DNA of 47,441 bases from Candidatus Cloacimonadota bacterium (GCA_020532215.1 JAJBBF010000053.1:1-47441), one strand, 5' to 3'. Shown: positions 21,373 through 31,956, numbered from the stretch's first letter. Numbers and translations are program-made. Notes: generated by a model not told the origin, from the sequence alone.

Positions 21373-23283
21373 TCACTTTATGATGTTTATTTTTTTGTTG
21401 AGGATGGTGGTTTTCCCTTGGGGAAGGGGGTGTTCGACGCGCAGCAGATAGATCCCAGAAGCGGGAAACTGGCTCGCGGACAGGTTCAGCTCATCGCCGG
21501 CGCCGGCAATTTCGATTATCTTCTGGCCGCGGAGGTTGTAGATCCGCACCGTTCCCAGCTTTCGCCCCCCGGCCAGGCTGATCCGCAGGCTGCCGTTTCC
21601 CCTCAGGGGGTTGGGGCCCAGCCTGAGCTCGGGAACCGGACAGACCTCATCCTGGGAAGCGACCACATCGGTGAAATCGCTGTAGGCGGAATAAAGGATC
21701 CTGCCGCCCCCGGCCAGCTGCAGCCAATAATAGAGGCGGTAACCCTGGGCAAGTTCCGCCAGCGAAAGATTGCTGAGCGAAACGTTGAAACTCACGCTTA
21801 GTTCCTCGCCGGCGCCCAGAGGCCCGCTCAAAGGCTCCCCGTGTGCGATCCAGCGGTCTATCACATAGCGTTCGGCGCCATCGAAAAAGACCTTTCTGAA
21901 GATCCCCACGTTAAGGCAGCTGGAGCTTACGAGGTTATACTCGTTGGCGGTGGCCCAGAGCAGGGTGTTGGTGTTGGAAAAGGTGATCTCCGCGGAGATC
22001 AGGTCGTTCTGGGGAATGTGCTCCAGGCGGCAGTTCGAGCCTGAAACAAAGGTTTTAAGTGCCTGGGCGTCCTGGCAATGCTGCTGATATTGGCCGGTGT
22101 AAGAAGCGGAAAAGCCGTTCAGGCGCAGATCCCCGTTGACCACGGTGCGGGGCAGGGTGTTGAAATTGTACCAATTGAATCTGATCTGGGCGGGCACGTT
22201 AGCCAGGGAATCGCTGAGAATGGGAAAATAGTTCAGGATGTGGACAGCGGGAAAATCAAAGGGATCCTGGGTGGCGGTTATCTGCACCGAATTGCCGGCG
22301 CGGAGGAAGTTTTCCGCCAGCCAGACCGGGTATTCATCGGCCAGGCTGAAGCGGTTGATGGTGATGCGGTTGTTGGCCAGAGGTTCCGCCGGCAATGAAG
22401 GCGCGATCAGGGTATCCAGCACCGCCCTCAGTTTCAGCTGCAGGGGCTGATCCGGCAGGCTGAACTGGTGGCCGGCAAAACCGGGGCTCTGGGCGTTGAA
22501 AACATATTCCGAGCGCGGCGGGATCGGCTCCGGCACCCAAACGGTGTCCTGCAGGACAAAGGCGCTTTCCGGCGAAGTGACAGTGATCATTACATTCGCG
22601 TCATAGACGGTGAGATCGGAATGATTGTAGATGGCGAAAGTGGGCCCCACCTGCTGCCGGGGCTGCAGGCTGCCCTCAAGCTCGAACTCCGTTAGCTGCA
22701 GATCGGGTCCGCTGAGCACAAAATCACCGGCCAGGCCGAAGAGCAGTTCGGAATTGAAACCGGCCTCGGCGAGGCTCTGGAAATAGGGGTTGACGTCGTT
22801 GGTATTCCAGTAATAGCTGCGTGAACCCCCGCCCGCGGAGGCAGCCACGAAGCGGTTGGCGAAATTCGTGTTATAAGTGACCACCAGCCAGAGGGAATCG
22901 CCTTGGACGGGGTTCGAAAACGGGATCTCCAGTTGATTAGAGGTCACCTCCGCCTGGGCCGACGCCAGGCTGGTTCCGGGGCCGCCATAGAAATCCGTGA
23001 ACAGCTCCACCCGCACGGAATCCCCTGTTTGCGGCAGCCAGAGCAAAGCCTTGCTGACCAGGAATTCACTGGCCAGGGATTGCGGATAGACCTCGGCGAA
23101 ATTGAAGCGCACCGCCCAGATGTTGGAGCCGTAGAAATGAAAGTCGTCGGTGCCGCTGTGGTAGGAGAAGTTGTATTCCCGGCTGTCCTGAGGCCAGACC
23201 CGGCTGCCGCTGCCCGGCCGGCTTTCCAGGGCCAAGGCCAGGCTAAAGGATAGGCAGAGAAGCGCCAGCAGGGCGTATTTCAC
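21373..23283 (-). CDS. Secreted protein with type A T9SS-like C-terminal sorting domain
   Basis: Signal peptide; C-terminus LRLGPNPLRGNGSLRISL...VRIYNLRGQKIIEI...SGIYLLRVEHP...KKINIIK. Confidence 0.8.
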   Translation of the reverse strand: MKYALLALLCLSFSLALALESRPGSGSRVWPQDSREYNFSYHSGTDDFHFYGSNIWAVRFNFAEVYPQSLASEFLVSKALLWLPQTGDSVRVELFTDFYGGPGTSLASAQAEVTSNQLEIPFSNPVQGDSLWLVVTYNTNFANRFVAASAGGGSRSYYWNTNDVNPYFQSLAEAGFNSELLFGLAGDFVLSGPDLQLTEFELEGSLQPRQQVGPTFAIYNHSDLTVYDANVMITVTSPESAFVLQDTVWVPEPIPPRSEYVFNAQSPGFAGHQFSLPDQPLQLKLRAVLDTLIAPSLPAEPLANNRITINRFSLADEYPVWLAENFLRAGNSVQITATQDPFDFPAVHILNYFPILSDSLANVPAQIRFNWYNFNTLPRTVVNGDLRLNGFSASYTGQYQQHCQDAQALKTFVSGSNCRLEHIPQNDLISAEITFSNTNTLLWATANEYNLVSSSCLNVGIFRKVFFDGAERYVIDRWIAHGEPLSGPLGAGEELSVSFNVSLSNLSLAELAQGYRLYYWLQLAGGGRILYSAYSDFTDVVASQDEVCPVPELRLGPNPLRGNGSLRISLAGGRKLGTVRIYNLRGQKIIEIAGAGDELNLSASQFPASGIYLLRVEHPLPQGKTTILNKKINIIK

Positions 23284-24182
23284 CGCAACCCCGCCCCGAT
23301 CAGCTTTCGGGCCCGGCCCAGATCCGACTGCATGGCCTCGCGCAAGGCGTTGATTCCGGCAAACATCTTTTCCTCCCTGAAATACTCAAGCAGTTCCACC
23401 CGCAGGGACTTTCCGTAGATCCTCTGGTCGAAATCCAGGATATGGGTCTCGACCTTGGTGATTCCGTTGTGTTTCAAAGTTGGGCTGGAGCCGATATTTG
23501 TCAATCCAAAAAAGCTGCCGTCCCCCAAACGCACCCTGCTCAGATAGACGCCGGACCGGGGCAGCAGCTGCCGGGACTCCTCCAAACGCAGATTGGCTGT
23601 GGGAAAGCCCAGGTCCCGGCCCAGGCCGCTGCCGCTTTCCACCTCTCCATACAAGGTGTAGGGTGCGCCCAAAAGGCTGTTCGCTTCCGCCAGCTCGCCC
23701 AGGCTGAGCAGATCCCGGATCAGGGTGCTGCTCACCACCCGGTTGCCGTGCTGGAGCGGTTCCACAAAATGCAGCTCATAACCGTAGCGTTCCTGCTGCT
23801 CCTGCAAAAAGGCGTAGTTGCCCCGCCGCTGGTGGCCGAATTGGGAATCATAACCCAAAACGATGGCCGCGGGAGAAAGGGGATTTACGATCTGGTCGCG
23901 CAGAAAATCCTCGGCGGAGGTGGCGGCCAGGTCTTCATCAAAATGGAGCAGCAGCACGTCGTCGATCCCCAGCTCCCTGATCAACCTGGCCTTTTGTGCC
24001 GGCGGCAACAGCAGCAGCGGATGCAGGCGGCGCTCGAGCACCTGGGAGGGATGGTTGTCGTAAGTTATCACCACAGACCTGAGCCCCAGGCTGCGGGCCA
24101 GAGAGCGGAGTTCGTCCAGCAGCTTGCGGTGCCCCAAATGCAGGCCATCAAAGTTTCCGATGCTAAGAACGCTGTTTTTCAT
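23280..24182 (-). CDS. ribF: Bifunctional riboflavin kinase/FAD synthetase
   Basis: SIGNFDGLHLGHRKLL; kinase domain LGFPTANLRL. Confidence 0.93.
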   Translation of the reverse strand: MKNSVLSIGNFDGLHLGHRKLLDELRSLARSLGLRSVVITYDNHPSQVLERRLHPLLLLPPAQKARLIRELGIDDVLLLHFDEDLAATSAEDFLRDQIVNPLSPAAIVLGYDSQFGHQRRGNYAFLQEQQERYGYELHFVEPLQHGNRVVSSTLIRDLLSLGELAEANSLLGAPYTLYGEVESGSGLGRDLGFPTANLRLEESRQLLPRSGVYLSRVRLGDGSFFGLTNIGSSPTLKHNGITKVETHILDFDQRIYGKSLRVELLEYFREEKMFAGINALREAMQSDLGRARKLIGAGLR

Positions 24183-24186
24183 AGCC

Positions 24187-25050
24187 TTAGTTAAGGTTGA
24201 TCACCGGGTACATGATGTCGTCTTTGCGCCGGGCGACCCCGAGAACAGCTTCAGCTTCGTCCAGAAGCAGGATCCGGAGATTGTCCTGGCCAGGAGCGGA
24301 AACACTTTGGCCATTTCTCAACTGCTCCAGTTCCGCGGTCGAGGGAGTGAGAAACTCAAAGCCCGGCATTAGTTTCCGGGTGGGATAAAAGGCAGCGCGG
24401 AAGTTTTCCGCGTTCAAAGCTTCCAGCGAGCGGGCCTCCCCCACTCCGGTGCCGCCGATGGCTTCCCGGCGCAAGGCCACGGTGTGCCCCGCGCAGTTCA
24501 GGCATTGGGCGATGTATTCACTCAGACTGCGGATGTAGGTGCCTTTGGAAACCCGGCAGCGATAGCTAAGATCAGGCGGAGCGAAATCCAGAACGCTGAA
24601 TTCGCTGATCCTGACAGGCCTGGGATCCAGTTCCAGAGCTTCTCCCCGGCGGGCGTAGGCATAGGCGGGGCGGCCATTGACCTTCAGGGCTGAATGCCGC
24701 GGAGGACGCAATTCCAGCAGTTGGCTGACCTGAGCTCGAAGAAACTCAGGATCCACCTCTGCAGGGATGTTGGCGCTGGTATGGATCACCTCCCCCTCGG
24801 TATCGCCGGTGCTGGTTTGGATGCCCAAACGAAGGGTGGCGGAGTAGGTTTTGTCTTCAGCCTCCAGATATTTGCAGAGCCGGGTGCTGGAGCCCAGGGC
24901 GCAGATCAGCAGGCCGGTGGCGAAGGGATCGAGGGTTCCGGTGTGCCCGATCTTCCTGATGCCGGTGATCCTGCGGAGTTGGCGGACCACATCGAAGGAA
25001 CTGCAGCCCGCAGGTTTGTCGACCAGCAGGAATCCGCTTGGTTCAGGCAT
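24187..25050 (-). CDS. truB: tRNA pseudouridine(55) synthase
   Basis: GFLLVDKPAGCSSFDVV, GHTGTLDPFATGLL; start re-assigned to MPEPSGF (ORF track start at 25182 overlaps nrnA). Confidence 0.93.
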   Translation of the reverse strand: MPEPSGFLLVDKPAGCSSFDVVRQLRRITGIRKIGHTGTLDPFATGLLICALGSSTRLCKYLEAEDKTYSATLRLGIQTSTGDTEGEVIHTSANIPAEVDPEFLRAQVSQLLELRPPRHSALKVNGRPAYAYARRGEALELDPRPVRISEFSVLDFAPPDLSYRCRVSKGTYIRSLSEYIAQCLNCAGHTVALRREAIGGTGVGEARSLEALNAENFRAAFYPTRKLMPGFEFLTPSTAELEQLRNGQSVSAPGQDNLRILLLDEAEAVLGVARRKDDIMYPVINLN

Positions 25051-26065
25051 GGGTTGGTTGCTGTTCCAGGGCGCGGCCCAATTTGTCCAGGAGTTCGGCT
25101 TTAAGGCTGGGCAGATCGCCGTGCAAATTAGCTCCGGACGCGCTTCTGTGGCCTCCGCCGGAGTAGGTTGCGGCCACAGCATTCACGTCTATGAAGGGCG
25201 AGCGCAGGCTCAGCTTGTATTCCCCGGGTTTATCCTCACGCAGGTAGGCCACGACGTCTATATCCTTTACGCCCTGCACCCAACGGGTGATATTCATGAT
25301 GGAGTCCGCCGTGAGCTGGTTCCGCCGCTGCATCTCCAGAGTGGAGTGCATAAAGAGGATACGATCGTTGTTGTGCAGCTCGATGGTGGAGAGAACCTCG
25401 CCGATATAGCGCATTTCCATGGCCGCGTGGTTGAGGAAATACTGCTTGTACAACCGGGCCGGGGAAATGCCCAGATCGGTAAGCTCAGCCGCGATGCGGA
25501 AGACCTCGGAGTTGGTGTTCGAGTTGATAAAGTTGTTGGAGTCGTTGATAATGGTAACGTAGATGCAGCTGGCCACCGCGATCCTGATCTGATCCGGCAG
25601 AGCCGCTATCTCCTGGCTCAGGGCCCGGTAGATGATGGCGCCGGCTGAGACCGCCGCAGTATCCACGAAACTGAAATCGGTTTTGATGATGCCGTTTTCC
25701 GGCACATGATGGTCGATCAAGATGATCTGGCCGGAGTTCAGGACCACTTCCCGGCGGGCGTTGATCCGGCTGTAGCTGTTGCAGTCCAGCACGATCAGCA
25801 GGTCGTAGCGCAGGCCAGGCGCGAAGGTCCGCACCACCGCGTCTTCCAGCAAAAAGGAGAAGCGGTCCAGGTCGCTGCCGGGATCGGTAACGATATCGCT
25901 CTGCAAGCCCCAGGCGCGGAGGAGCAGCTGCAGGGCCAGGCTGGCGGCAAAGCCATCCCCGTCCGGTTCGACGTGGGACATGATCCCCACTGATCTTCCC
26001 GGCCGCAGGTTGGCCAGAAGTATGTTTCGTAATTCCTGAGTGTCTTTCATAGTGTTTTTTCCCAC
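25043..26065 (-). CDS. nrnA: DHH/DHHA1 phosphoesterase (NrnA-like)
   Basis: SHVEPDGDGFAAS, VLDCNS, IDHH, GGGHRSASGA. Confidence 0.88.
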   Translation of the reverse strand: MGKNTMKDTQELRNILLANLRPGRSVGIMSHVEPDGDGFAASLALQLLLRAWGLQSDIVTDPGSDLDRFSFLLEDAVVRTFAPGLRYDLLIVLDCNSYSRINARREVVLNSGQIILIDHHVPENGIIKTDFSFVDTAAVSAGAIIYRALSQEIAALPDQIRIAVASCIYVTIINDSNNFINSNTNSEVFRIAAELTDLGISPARLYKQYFLNHAAMEMRYIGEVLSTIELHNNDRILFMHSTLEMQRRNQLTADSIMNITRWVQGVKDIDVVAYLREDKPGEYKLSLRSPFIDVNAVAATYSGGGHRSASGANLHGDLPSLKAELLDKLGRALEQQPTHA

Positions 26066-26149
26066 ATTGAACGCTTCCAGTTGACATGGGGCCTGTATTT
26101 GGCGCCCCGATCCCTGCCGTGCCGGGTTCAGGACCGGGGACCGGCGTGG

Positions 26150-26629
26150 CTATTTGTCTTCTTCGTCTTCAAGGTAGCCGTTGTAGATCTCTTCATCCTC
26201 GTCGATGTCATAGACCTCATCATCGTCCAGATAATCGTCCAGGTTGATGTCCGGATCGTAGTCCTCGTCATCATTGTCATCGTCATATCTGTCTTTGAGG
26301 CTGGCCAGCAGTATGTCAACTTTCTCGGCTCGGTCTTCGGTCTCGTCGTAGAAGAAGGTCAGTTCGGGGATGGTTCTCATGATATGTGCTCCTGCGATTT
26401 GTTTTTTCAAGAAACCCGATGTCTTGACCAGGTGTTCCCTGATGCTGTCATGAGTGGCGGGATTGTTGTAATGCGAAAAATAGAGTTTGGCGTATCTCAG
26501 GTCTTTGGAGATCACCACGTCAGTGATCGTCACCCAATCCAGCGCGGGATCGCGCAGTTTCTGGGTGATGGCGATGTTGAAGAGTTTTTTCAGCTCTTCC
26601 TGCAGGCGGGGTATGCGGTGCGATTTCAT
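26150..26629 (-). CDS. rbfA: Ribosome-binding factor A with long acidic C-terminal extension
   Basis: [30 protein letters not shown]...VVISKDLRYAKLYFSHY...IPELTFFYDET; start re-assigned to 26629, 1-nt overlap with infB stop. Confidence 0.92.
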   Translation of the reverse strand: MKSHRIPRLQEELKKLFNIAITQKLRDPALDWVTITDVVISKDLRYAKLYFSHYNNPATHDSIREHLVKTSGFLKKQIAGAHIMRTIPELTFFYDETEDRAEKVDILLASLKDRYDDDNDDEDYDPDINLDDYLDDDEVYDIDEDEEIYNGYLEDEEDK

Positions 26630-29238
26630 CAGAGTTGCTTGGCCACCTCTTCCAGCACGTAGCACTCCAGCACGTCCCCTTCCTTGATGTCGGAGAAATT
26701 GGCCAGTGAGAGCCCACATTCGGAGCCGGCCCGCACCTCATTCACGTCGTCCGCGTAATGCTTCAGCGAGGAAAGGTCGTCTTCCGTAACCAACACGTCG
26801 TTGCGGTACAGGCGCACCTTGCAGCCGCGTTTGATCACGCCACGGTCCACCTGGCAGCCGGCGATGGTGCCCACCTTGCGGATCTTGAATACCTGGCGGA
26901 TGGTGGCGGAACCGATCACCTGTTCCTCGATGTCGGGCCTGAGCATGCCCTGCAGGGATTGGCGGATGTCGTCGATGGCGTCGTAGATCACCTGATAAAG
27001 CTTGATCTCCACTCCCTCATCCTCGGCCAGTTTGCGCGCCTGCTGGCTGGCCCGCACGTGGAAACCGATGATCACGGCGTTCGAGGCTGAAGCCAGGCTG
27101 ACATCGGCTTCGGTGATACCGCCCACGCTTTTGTGGATGATGCTCACCTGCACCTCATCGCTGGTGATCTTGCCGAAAGAATCCGCCAAAGCTTCCGCGG
27201 AGCCGTCGGTATCGGTTTTGATGATCACATTGAGCTCGCTGATGGCCTCTTCCTTGATGCGGGCAAAGATGTTTTGCAGAGAGGATTTATTCTGGAATTT
27301 CTCGCGCTCCAGGCGGATTTGGTTGCGCTCGGAGCTGATGTTGCGGGCGGTTTTCTCGCTATCCACCTGATTCAGGACATCGCCGGCCTTGGGAGTGTCG
27401 TTCAGGCCGTAGATCATACCCACATCCGAAGGTTCGAGGACCGGCACTTCCTGTCCGCGTTCGTTTTCGATCTTGCGGATGCGGCCATGGGTGGCACCGC
27501 AAACGATGATATCGCCTTTGCTGAGGCTGCCTTCCTGAACCAGGATCGTGGCGACGGAACCCATGCGCGTATCCTTGGCTGATTCGATCACCACTGCCAG
27601 CCCGGGCACTTCGCGGCGGGCCTTCAGTTCCATCATTTCGGCGGTGAGCAGGATCAGTTCGATCAGGTTCAGGATCCCTTCGCCGCTGACTACTGAGGTC
27701 GCGCACCAAGGCACATCCCCGCCGTATTGGTCCAGTAGCACCCCGTAGTCCAAAAGCTGCGCTATCACCCGGTCCACATTGGCGTCCGGCAGGTCGATCT
27801 TGTTGATGGCGATGATCAGGTTCACTCCGGCTGCCTTGGCGTGGTCGATCGCCTCTTTGGTCTGAGGTTTGATCCCTTCATTGGCCGCCACCACGATCAC
27901 GGCGATATCCGTAACGTTGGCGCCCCTGGCCCGCATGGCCGTGAAAGCTTCATGGCCGGGCGTATCCAGGAAGGTGATCCGGTTTTTGTTAACTTCGATC
28001 TGATAAGCGCCGATATGCTGGGTGATGCCGCCGGATTCACCCGCCACGATGTTCGTGTTGCGGATGTAATCCAGGATCGAGGTCTTGCCATGGTCCACAT
28101 GGCCCATGATCGTGACCACCGGCGCCCGGGGTTCTTCCTCGACGTCGCTGTACTGTTCTTTTTCGCGGTCCAGTATCTCGGTGCCGAATTCCTCTTCAAA
28201 GCGGAAATCAACCTTGAACTCGTCGCAGATCATTTCCAGGGAATCGCGGTCCAGCCGCTGGTTGATGGTAACCAGTTGGCCCATGGCAAAGAATTTGGAG
28301 ATGATCTCCGCCGCAGAAACGTTCAGGATCTTCGCCAGTTCGCTCACAGAGGTGAATTCGCGGATCACGGCAAGTCCGTCGCCGCTGTCCTCAATTTGCT
28401 GGGCTTCACGGTGGTATTTCTTCTTCTTGCCGGTCTTTTGCAAAACTTTCTTGATGTTGCGGGAGATCTCGGCTTCATCGGCTTCGACCAGCGGGATGTC
28501 TTTCTTTTTGGCCCGCTTGGCTGTTCCTATGATCGCCTTCTTGTGGCGGCTCTTCTCTCCCAGTTCGTCGTGGGTCGCTTTGGATTTGCCGAATTTCTTA
28601 CCCTCGGGTTCCTTCACCGGGATAACCGGCGGCACCGGCTCGGCTGGTCCCGCTTTGCGGCGCGGTTCTTCGGCGCGTTTCCGGGTTTCAGGCTTGGTCC
28701 GGGTGCCTGTTTTCTCGCCTTGGCGCTCCAGGTAAGACTTGGGTTTGGCCGTCTTGCCGCCCTTTGGCTGGACCGGGGTGGCCTGGGTATAGGGCACTAT
28801 CACCCGGTGTTTGGGAGCTTCTTTTTTGGGGGGAACGTATTTCTCCGGCTTGGCTTCGGCGGCTTCCTCCGGCACAGGTTCAGGCTCTGGTTCCGTGGCT
28901 GGTTCAGCTTTCTTGCGGCCTTTTTTTTCTTTGGCCGGCTTGGCTTTGGCCGGCTCTGGCTGCGGCTCTTCCGCCTCGGGGATCGCCTCGGGTTCCGCCG
29001 GTTCGGCCTTCGCGGTCTTGGCGGCCTGGCGCATCTCCGCAAAGCGTTTGCGGTCTTTTTCCGCCTTCTTCTCCGCGTCCATCTGCTCGTTGTATTTTCT
29101 GCGGATCAGATCCGCTACATCTTCTTCGATCAGGCTCATGTGGCTTTTCACGATCACGTTCAGATCCGTAAGGTGCTTTTTCAGCGCCATGGTGCTGATC
29201 TTCAATTCCTTGGCCAGTTCATGTACTCGTATTTGCAC
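26629..29238 (-). CDS. infB: Translation initiation factor IF-2 (GTG start)
   Basis: IF2_[17 protein letters not shown] motifs [29 protein letters not shown]6-GTG ribosome-binding site at 29238. Confidence 0.96.
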   Translation of the reverse strand: MQIRVHELAKELKISTMALKKHLTDLNVIVKSHMSLIEEDVADLIRRKYNEQMDAEKKAEKDRKRFAEMRQAAKTAKAEPAEPEAIPEAEEPQPEPAKAKPAKEKKGRKKAEPATEPEPEPVPEEAAEAKPEKYVPPKKEAPKHRVIVPYTQATPVQPKGGKTAKPKSYLERQGEKTGTRTKPETRKRAEEPRRKAGPAEPVPPVIPVKEPEGKKFGKSKATHDELGEKSRHKKAIIGTAKRAKKKDIPLVEADEAEISRNIKKVLQKTGKKKKYHREAQQIEDSGDGLAVIREFTSVSELAKILNVSAAEIISKFFAMGQLVTINQRLDRDSLEMICDEFKVDFRFEEEFGTEILDREKEQYSDVEEEPRAPVVTIMGHVDHGKTSILDYIRNTNIVAGESGGITQHIGAYQIEVNKNRITFLDTPGHEAFTAMRARGANVTDIAVIVVAANEGIKPQTKEAIDHAKAAGVNLIIAINKIDLPDANVDRVIAQLLDYGVLLDQYGGDVPWCATSVVSGEGILNLIELILLTAEMMELKARREVPGLAVVIESAKDTRMGSVATILVQEGSLSKGDIIVCGATHGRIRKIENERGQEVPVLEPSDVGMIYGLNDTPKAGDVLNQVDSEKTARNISSERNQIRLEREKFQNKSSLQNIFARIKEEAISELNVIIKTDTDGSAEALADSFGKITSDEVQVSIIHKSVGGITEADVSLASASNAVIIGFHVRASQQARKLAEDEGVEIKLYQVIYDAIDDIRQSLQGMLRPDIEEQVIGSATIRQVFKIRKVGTIAGCQVDRGVIKRGCKVRLYRNDVLVTEDDLSSLKHYADDVNEVRAGSECGLSLANFSDIKEGDVLECYVLEEVAKQL

Positions 29239-29587
29239 TTTGTTCCTCCACTTTGGCGATGCCGGCGCTATACTCCAGCATCCGGGTGGCAAATTGTTTG
29301 TCGGTTATCCCGAAAATGCCCGTCAAGGGCAGGCCCAGCGCGGCACTGAGCTCTTCCTGGGTGCCCAGGCGCAGCGTGGCAACCTTGTCCCCGCGTTCCC
29401 GGAGGGCCGCCTCGATCCTGGCTGCCGTGCGCTCCGCGGTATCGGAGGCGATGATGACCAGCCGCAGGCCACGGGAATGCAGTTCCCGCAGGCAGGCATC
29501 CGCCCCGGCGGTCAGTTTCCCGGCTTTGCGGGCAAACTGCATCAGGTTCACGATCTTGCGGGTTAGCTCGGCCTTGCTTTCCATCAT
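29219..29587 (-). CDS. L7Ae/YlxQ-family ribosomal-like protein
   Basis: KIVNLMQFARKAGKLTAGADACLRELHSRGLRLVIIASDTAERT; position between ylxR and infB; start re-assigned near the ylxR stop (29584 or 29587). Confidence 0.85.
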   Translation of the reverse strand: MMESKAELTRKIVNLMQFARKAGKLTAGADACLRELHSRGLRLVIIASDTAERTAARIEAALRERGDKVATLRLGTQEELSAALGLPLTGIFGITDKQFATRMLEYSAGIAKVEEQSANTST

Positions 29588-29853
29588 TTTTGCCCCGCCT
29601 GGCTGAAGCTGGCTGCGCCGCGCAGCCCGAATTTGCGTTTCATGTATTTCAGCTTCCATTTGTCCAGCCCCACAAGGCATTCCGGATCGGGGCAGACGTA
29701 GTTTCTGCGCCGCTGGATCCGGCGCCTGGGATCGAAAACCAGCCCCTGGGGCAGAACAAAGAAGCTGAGAAGTTCCCCGGCTTCCTTTCTGGCCCGGCAT
29801 ACCACACAGGTTCGCTGTGGCACATGCTCCGCGTGGCTGTTCTTGTTTGGCAT
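29584..29853 (-). CDS. ylxR: YlxR-family RNA-binding protein (DUF448)
   Basis: PQRTCVVCRARKEAGELLSFF; position between nusA and L7Ae gene. Confidence 0.88.
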   Translation of the reverse strand: MPNKNSHAEHVPQRTCVVCRARKEAGELLSFFVLPQGLVFDPRRRIQRRRNYVCPDPECLVGLDKWKLKYMKRKFGLRGAASFSQAGQK

Positions 29854-31088
29854 CAGAAATATTTGGCGGCTTCCTTGAGCCGTTCGGCGGTTTTTTGCCC
29901 CACACCTTCCAGGTTGCAGAGTTCCTCCACGGAGGCCGCGTAAATGTCCTGGACCGAGGTGTAGCCGGATTGGCGCAGGATATCCGCGATCTTCGCAGTA
30001 ACGCCGTCCAGATCGGTGATGTGGCTAACAGTGCGGCGTTCCTTGGCCATTTTTTCCTCGAACTCCTCCATGGTGAAGATATCGATCTTCATCCCGGTGA
30101 GTTTGGCAGCCAGTTTCACGTTCTTGCCGCCTTTGCCGATGGCCACCACCTTGTCCTGCTCTGCCACGATCACGTTGGCGGAGCGGTTGCGTTCGATGAT
30201 CACGCGCTGCACATTTTCCACGCCCAGGGCGCGTTCGATCATCTTTTCGGGATCCTCGTCGTGGACCACGATGTCGATCTGCTCGCCGCGCAGTTCCTTG
30301 CGGATGCTGTCGATGCGGGCTCCGCGGGGGCCGATGCAAGTGGCGATGGGATCCAGCTTGGGATCGGTGCTCAGCAGTTCCACCTTAGTGCGGATCCCTG
30401 GCTCGCGCACGATCTTCATGATCTTGATCGTGCCGTCATAAACTTCAGGGATCTCCGCCTCAAAGAGCTTCTTCACAAATTCCGGGTTCGTGCGCGAGAG
30501 GATGATGGTCACGTTGGACTGGTGGGTGCGGATGTTGGTCACATAGGCCTTGATGTTGTCGCCCACCCGGAAATATTCGTTTTCGATCTGCTCATCCGCG
30601 GGCAGAAGGGCGTCCGTGTAGCTGATATCGATGCGGTAGCCGCCGGTGTCGTCGATGGTCTTGATCTTGCCGCTGACGATGGTGTTTTTCTGTTTGTTGA
30701 AGTCGCTTTGGATCTTATCTTCCTCCAGCTGGCGGATCTTGTCCTGGATCGCCTTCTGGGCGGTTTTTATCAGTTTGGGCTCAAATTCGTGCAGGGCCAT
30801 GGTTTTGGGAAGGTACTGCCCCAACTCGACTCCGCTGCCGTGCAGTTGCCGGGCCTCTTCCAGCGAGATCTCGCCCAGCCGGGTCTCGGTTTCCACCACT
30901 TCGCAGAGGTAGCGGGCCTTGATCGTGCTGGTGGCTTCCTCGATGAAGATCTCCAGCTCGTTCTCGGGCTCCAGTTTCTTGCTCAGGGTGGCTTCGATCG
31001 CTTCCACGATCATTTCCTGGATCAATTCCTTGTCCAGCTGTTTGATGGCGGCAAGCTTCACCACCGCGTCCAAAATGTTCGTGCTCAT
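29853..31088 (-). CDS. nusA: Transcription termination/antitermination factor NusA
   Basis: S1/KH domains (DPIATCIGPRGARIDSIRKEL, VAIGKGGKNVKLAAKLTG) and C-terminal HhH. Confidence 0.96.
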   Translation of the reverse strand: MSTNILDAVVKLAAIKQLDKELIQEMIVEAIEATLSKKLEPENELEIFIEEATSTIKARYLCEVVETETRLGEISLEEARQLHGSGVELGQYLPKTMALHEFEPKLIKTAQKAIQDKIRQLEEDKIQSDFNKQKNTIVSGKIKTIDDTGGYRIDISYTDALLPADEQIENEYFRVGDNIKAYVTNIRTHQSNVTIILSRTNPEFVKKLFEAEIPEVYDGTIKIMKIVREPGIRTKVELLSTDPKLDPIATCIGPRGARIDSIRKELRGEQIDIVVHDEDPEKMIERALGVENVQRVIIERNRSANVIVAEQDKVVAIGKGGKNVKLAAKLTGMKIDIFTMEEFEEKMAKERRTVSHITDLDGVTAKIADILRQSGYTSVQDIYAASVEELCNLEGVGQKTAERLKEAAKYF

Positions 31089-31561
31089 TCCTTTTCTTCC
31101 CCTTTTGGAGTGGCGAGATAGACCGTTTTGGCCCTCGAAATGGATTTGAGGGCGATCTCCACCCTCTCGCCCCGGTCGTCCAGGATCACAGAGTCCTGAT
31201 CAACTTCGATCAGGGTGCCCAGCGTGGAGTGTTTCTGCTCTTGGTCCGTCCATTGCACCGCCACCTTTTCGTTGATCGCGCTCACCCAATGGCTCTTCAG
31301 TTTCAGGGGACGCTCCAGGCCGGGTGAGGACACTTCCAGGAAATAGCGGTCAGGGATCAGGTCAAATTCCTCCAGCTCCGCGCCCAGGGCACGGCTGAAT
31401 CTGGCGCATTCATCCAGGGTCACCCCACCGATCTTGGTGAGATAAACCGTGATGATACGACCCTTGCCGGACATCTTTTCATCGATGTCGTAAAGCGCCA
31501 GATGCTGCTCCTGGCAGATCCGGCGGGCGATATCCTCGACTTGGGGACGGTAATACTCCAT
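31085..31561 (-). CDS. rimP: Ribosome maturation factor RimP
   Basis: GGVTLDECARFSRALGAELE, YFLEVSSPGLERPL; AAGGA upstream of ATG at 31561. Confidence 0.93.
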   Translation of the reverse strand: MEYYRPQVEDIARRICQEQHLALYDIDEKMSGKGRIITVYLTKIGGVTLDECARFSRALGAELEEFDLIPDRYFLEVSSPGLERPLKLKSHWVSAINEKVAVQWTDQEQKHSTLGTLIEVDQDSVILDDRGERVEIALKSISRAKTVYLATPKGEEKE

Positions 31562-31590
31562 CTTGCTTCCTTTAAACACTCGTTTTGTGT

Positions 31591-31620
31591 CAAAAAAAAT
31601 AGCTAACTCCTGTAGCTATT
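31591..31620 (-). terminator. Candidate intrinsic terminator/attenuator in the rimP-operon leader
   Basis: Minus strand AATAGCTA-CAGGAGT-TAGCTATT followed by a T-run. Confidence 0.5.
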
Positions 31621-31956
31621 AGTCCTTACAAAGGCAATTCTATGGTCGGGACAAGCGGCCTTTGCACCGCTTTCCAAACTAATAGTCATTTTCTGAGCGG
31701 CTGTAATGCTGTCAAGCGGAATTTTTCCCTGCCTCTCACCCCCTTACCCGATACCAGGAAAGGCGGCTGGCCGGGAACTGATTGTAGCACCGGGATCAAG
31801 TCCGGGATGCCTGTCTGCCGCCTTTGTGGTGCCTTCCCTCCCCTCAACAATGCACGCCTCGCCCACGCGGTATTGAAGTCCCGCCGATCTCCGGATTCGG
31901 ACATGGCTTGGACGTTGCCTGGACATGGGCGGGGGATCGAGGGGCAGGAGGGTGTG

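Noticed and set aside
25051-25182. N-terminal extension of the truB ORF (MLWPQPTPAEATEARPEL...)
   Set aside because: Overlaps nrnA in another frame; canonical TruB begins at MPEPSGFLLVDKPAG.
29588-29905. N-terminal extension of the L7Ae-like ORF
   Set aside because: Overlaps ylxR and nusA in another frame; conserved protein starts at MMESKAELTRKIV.
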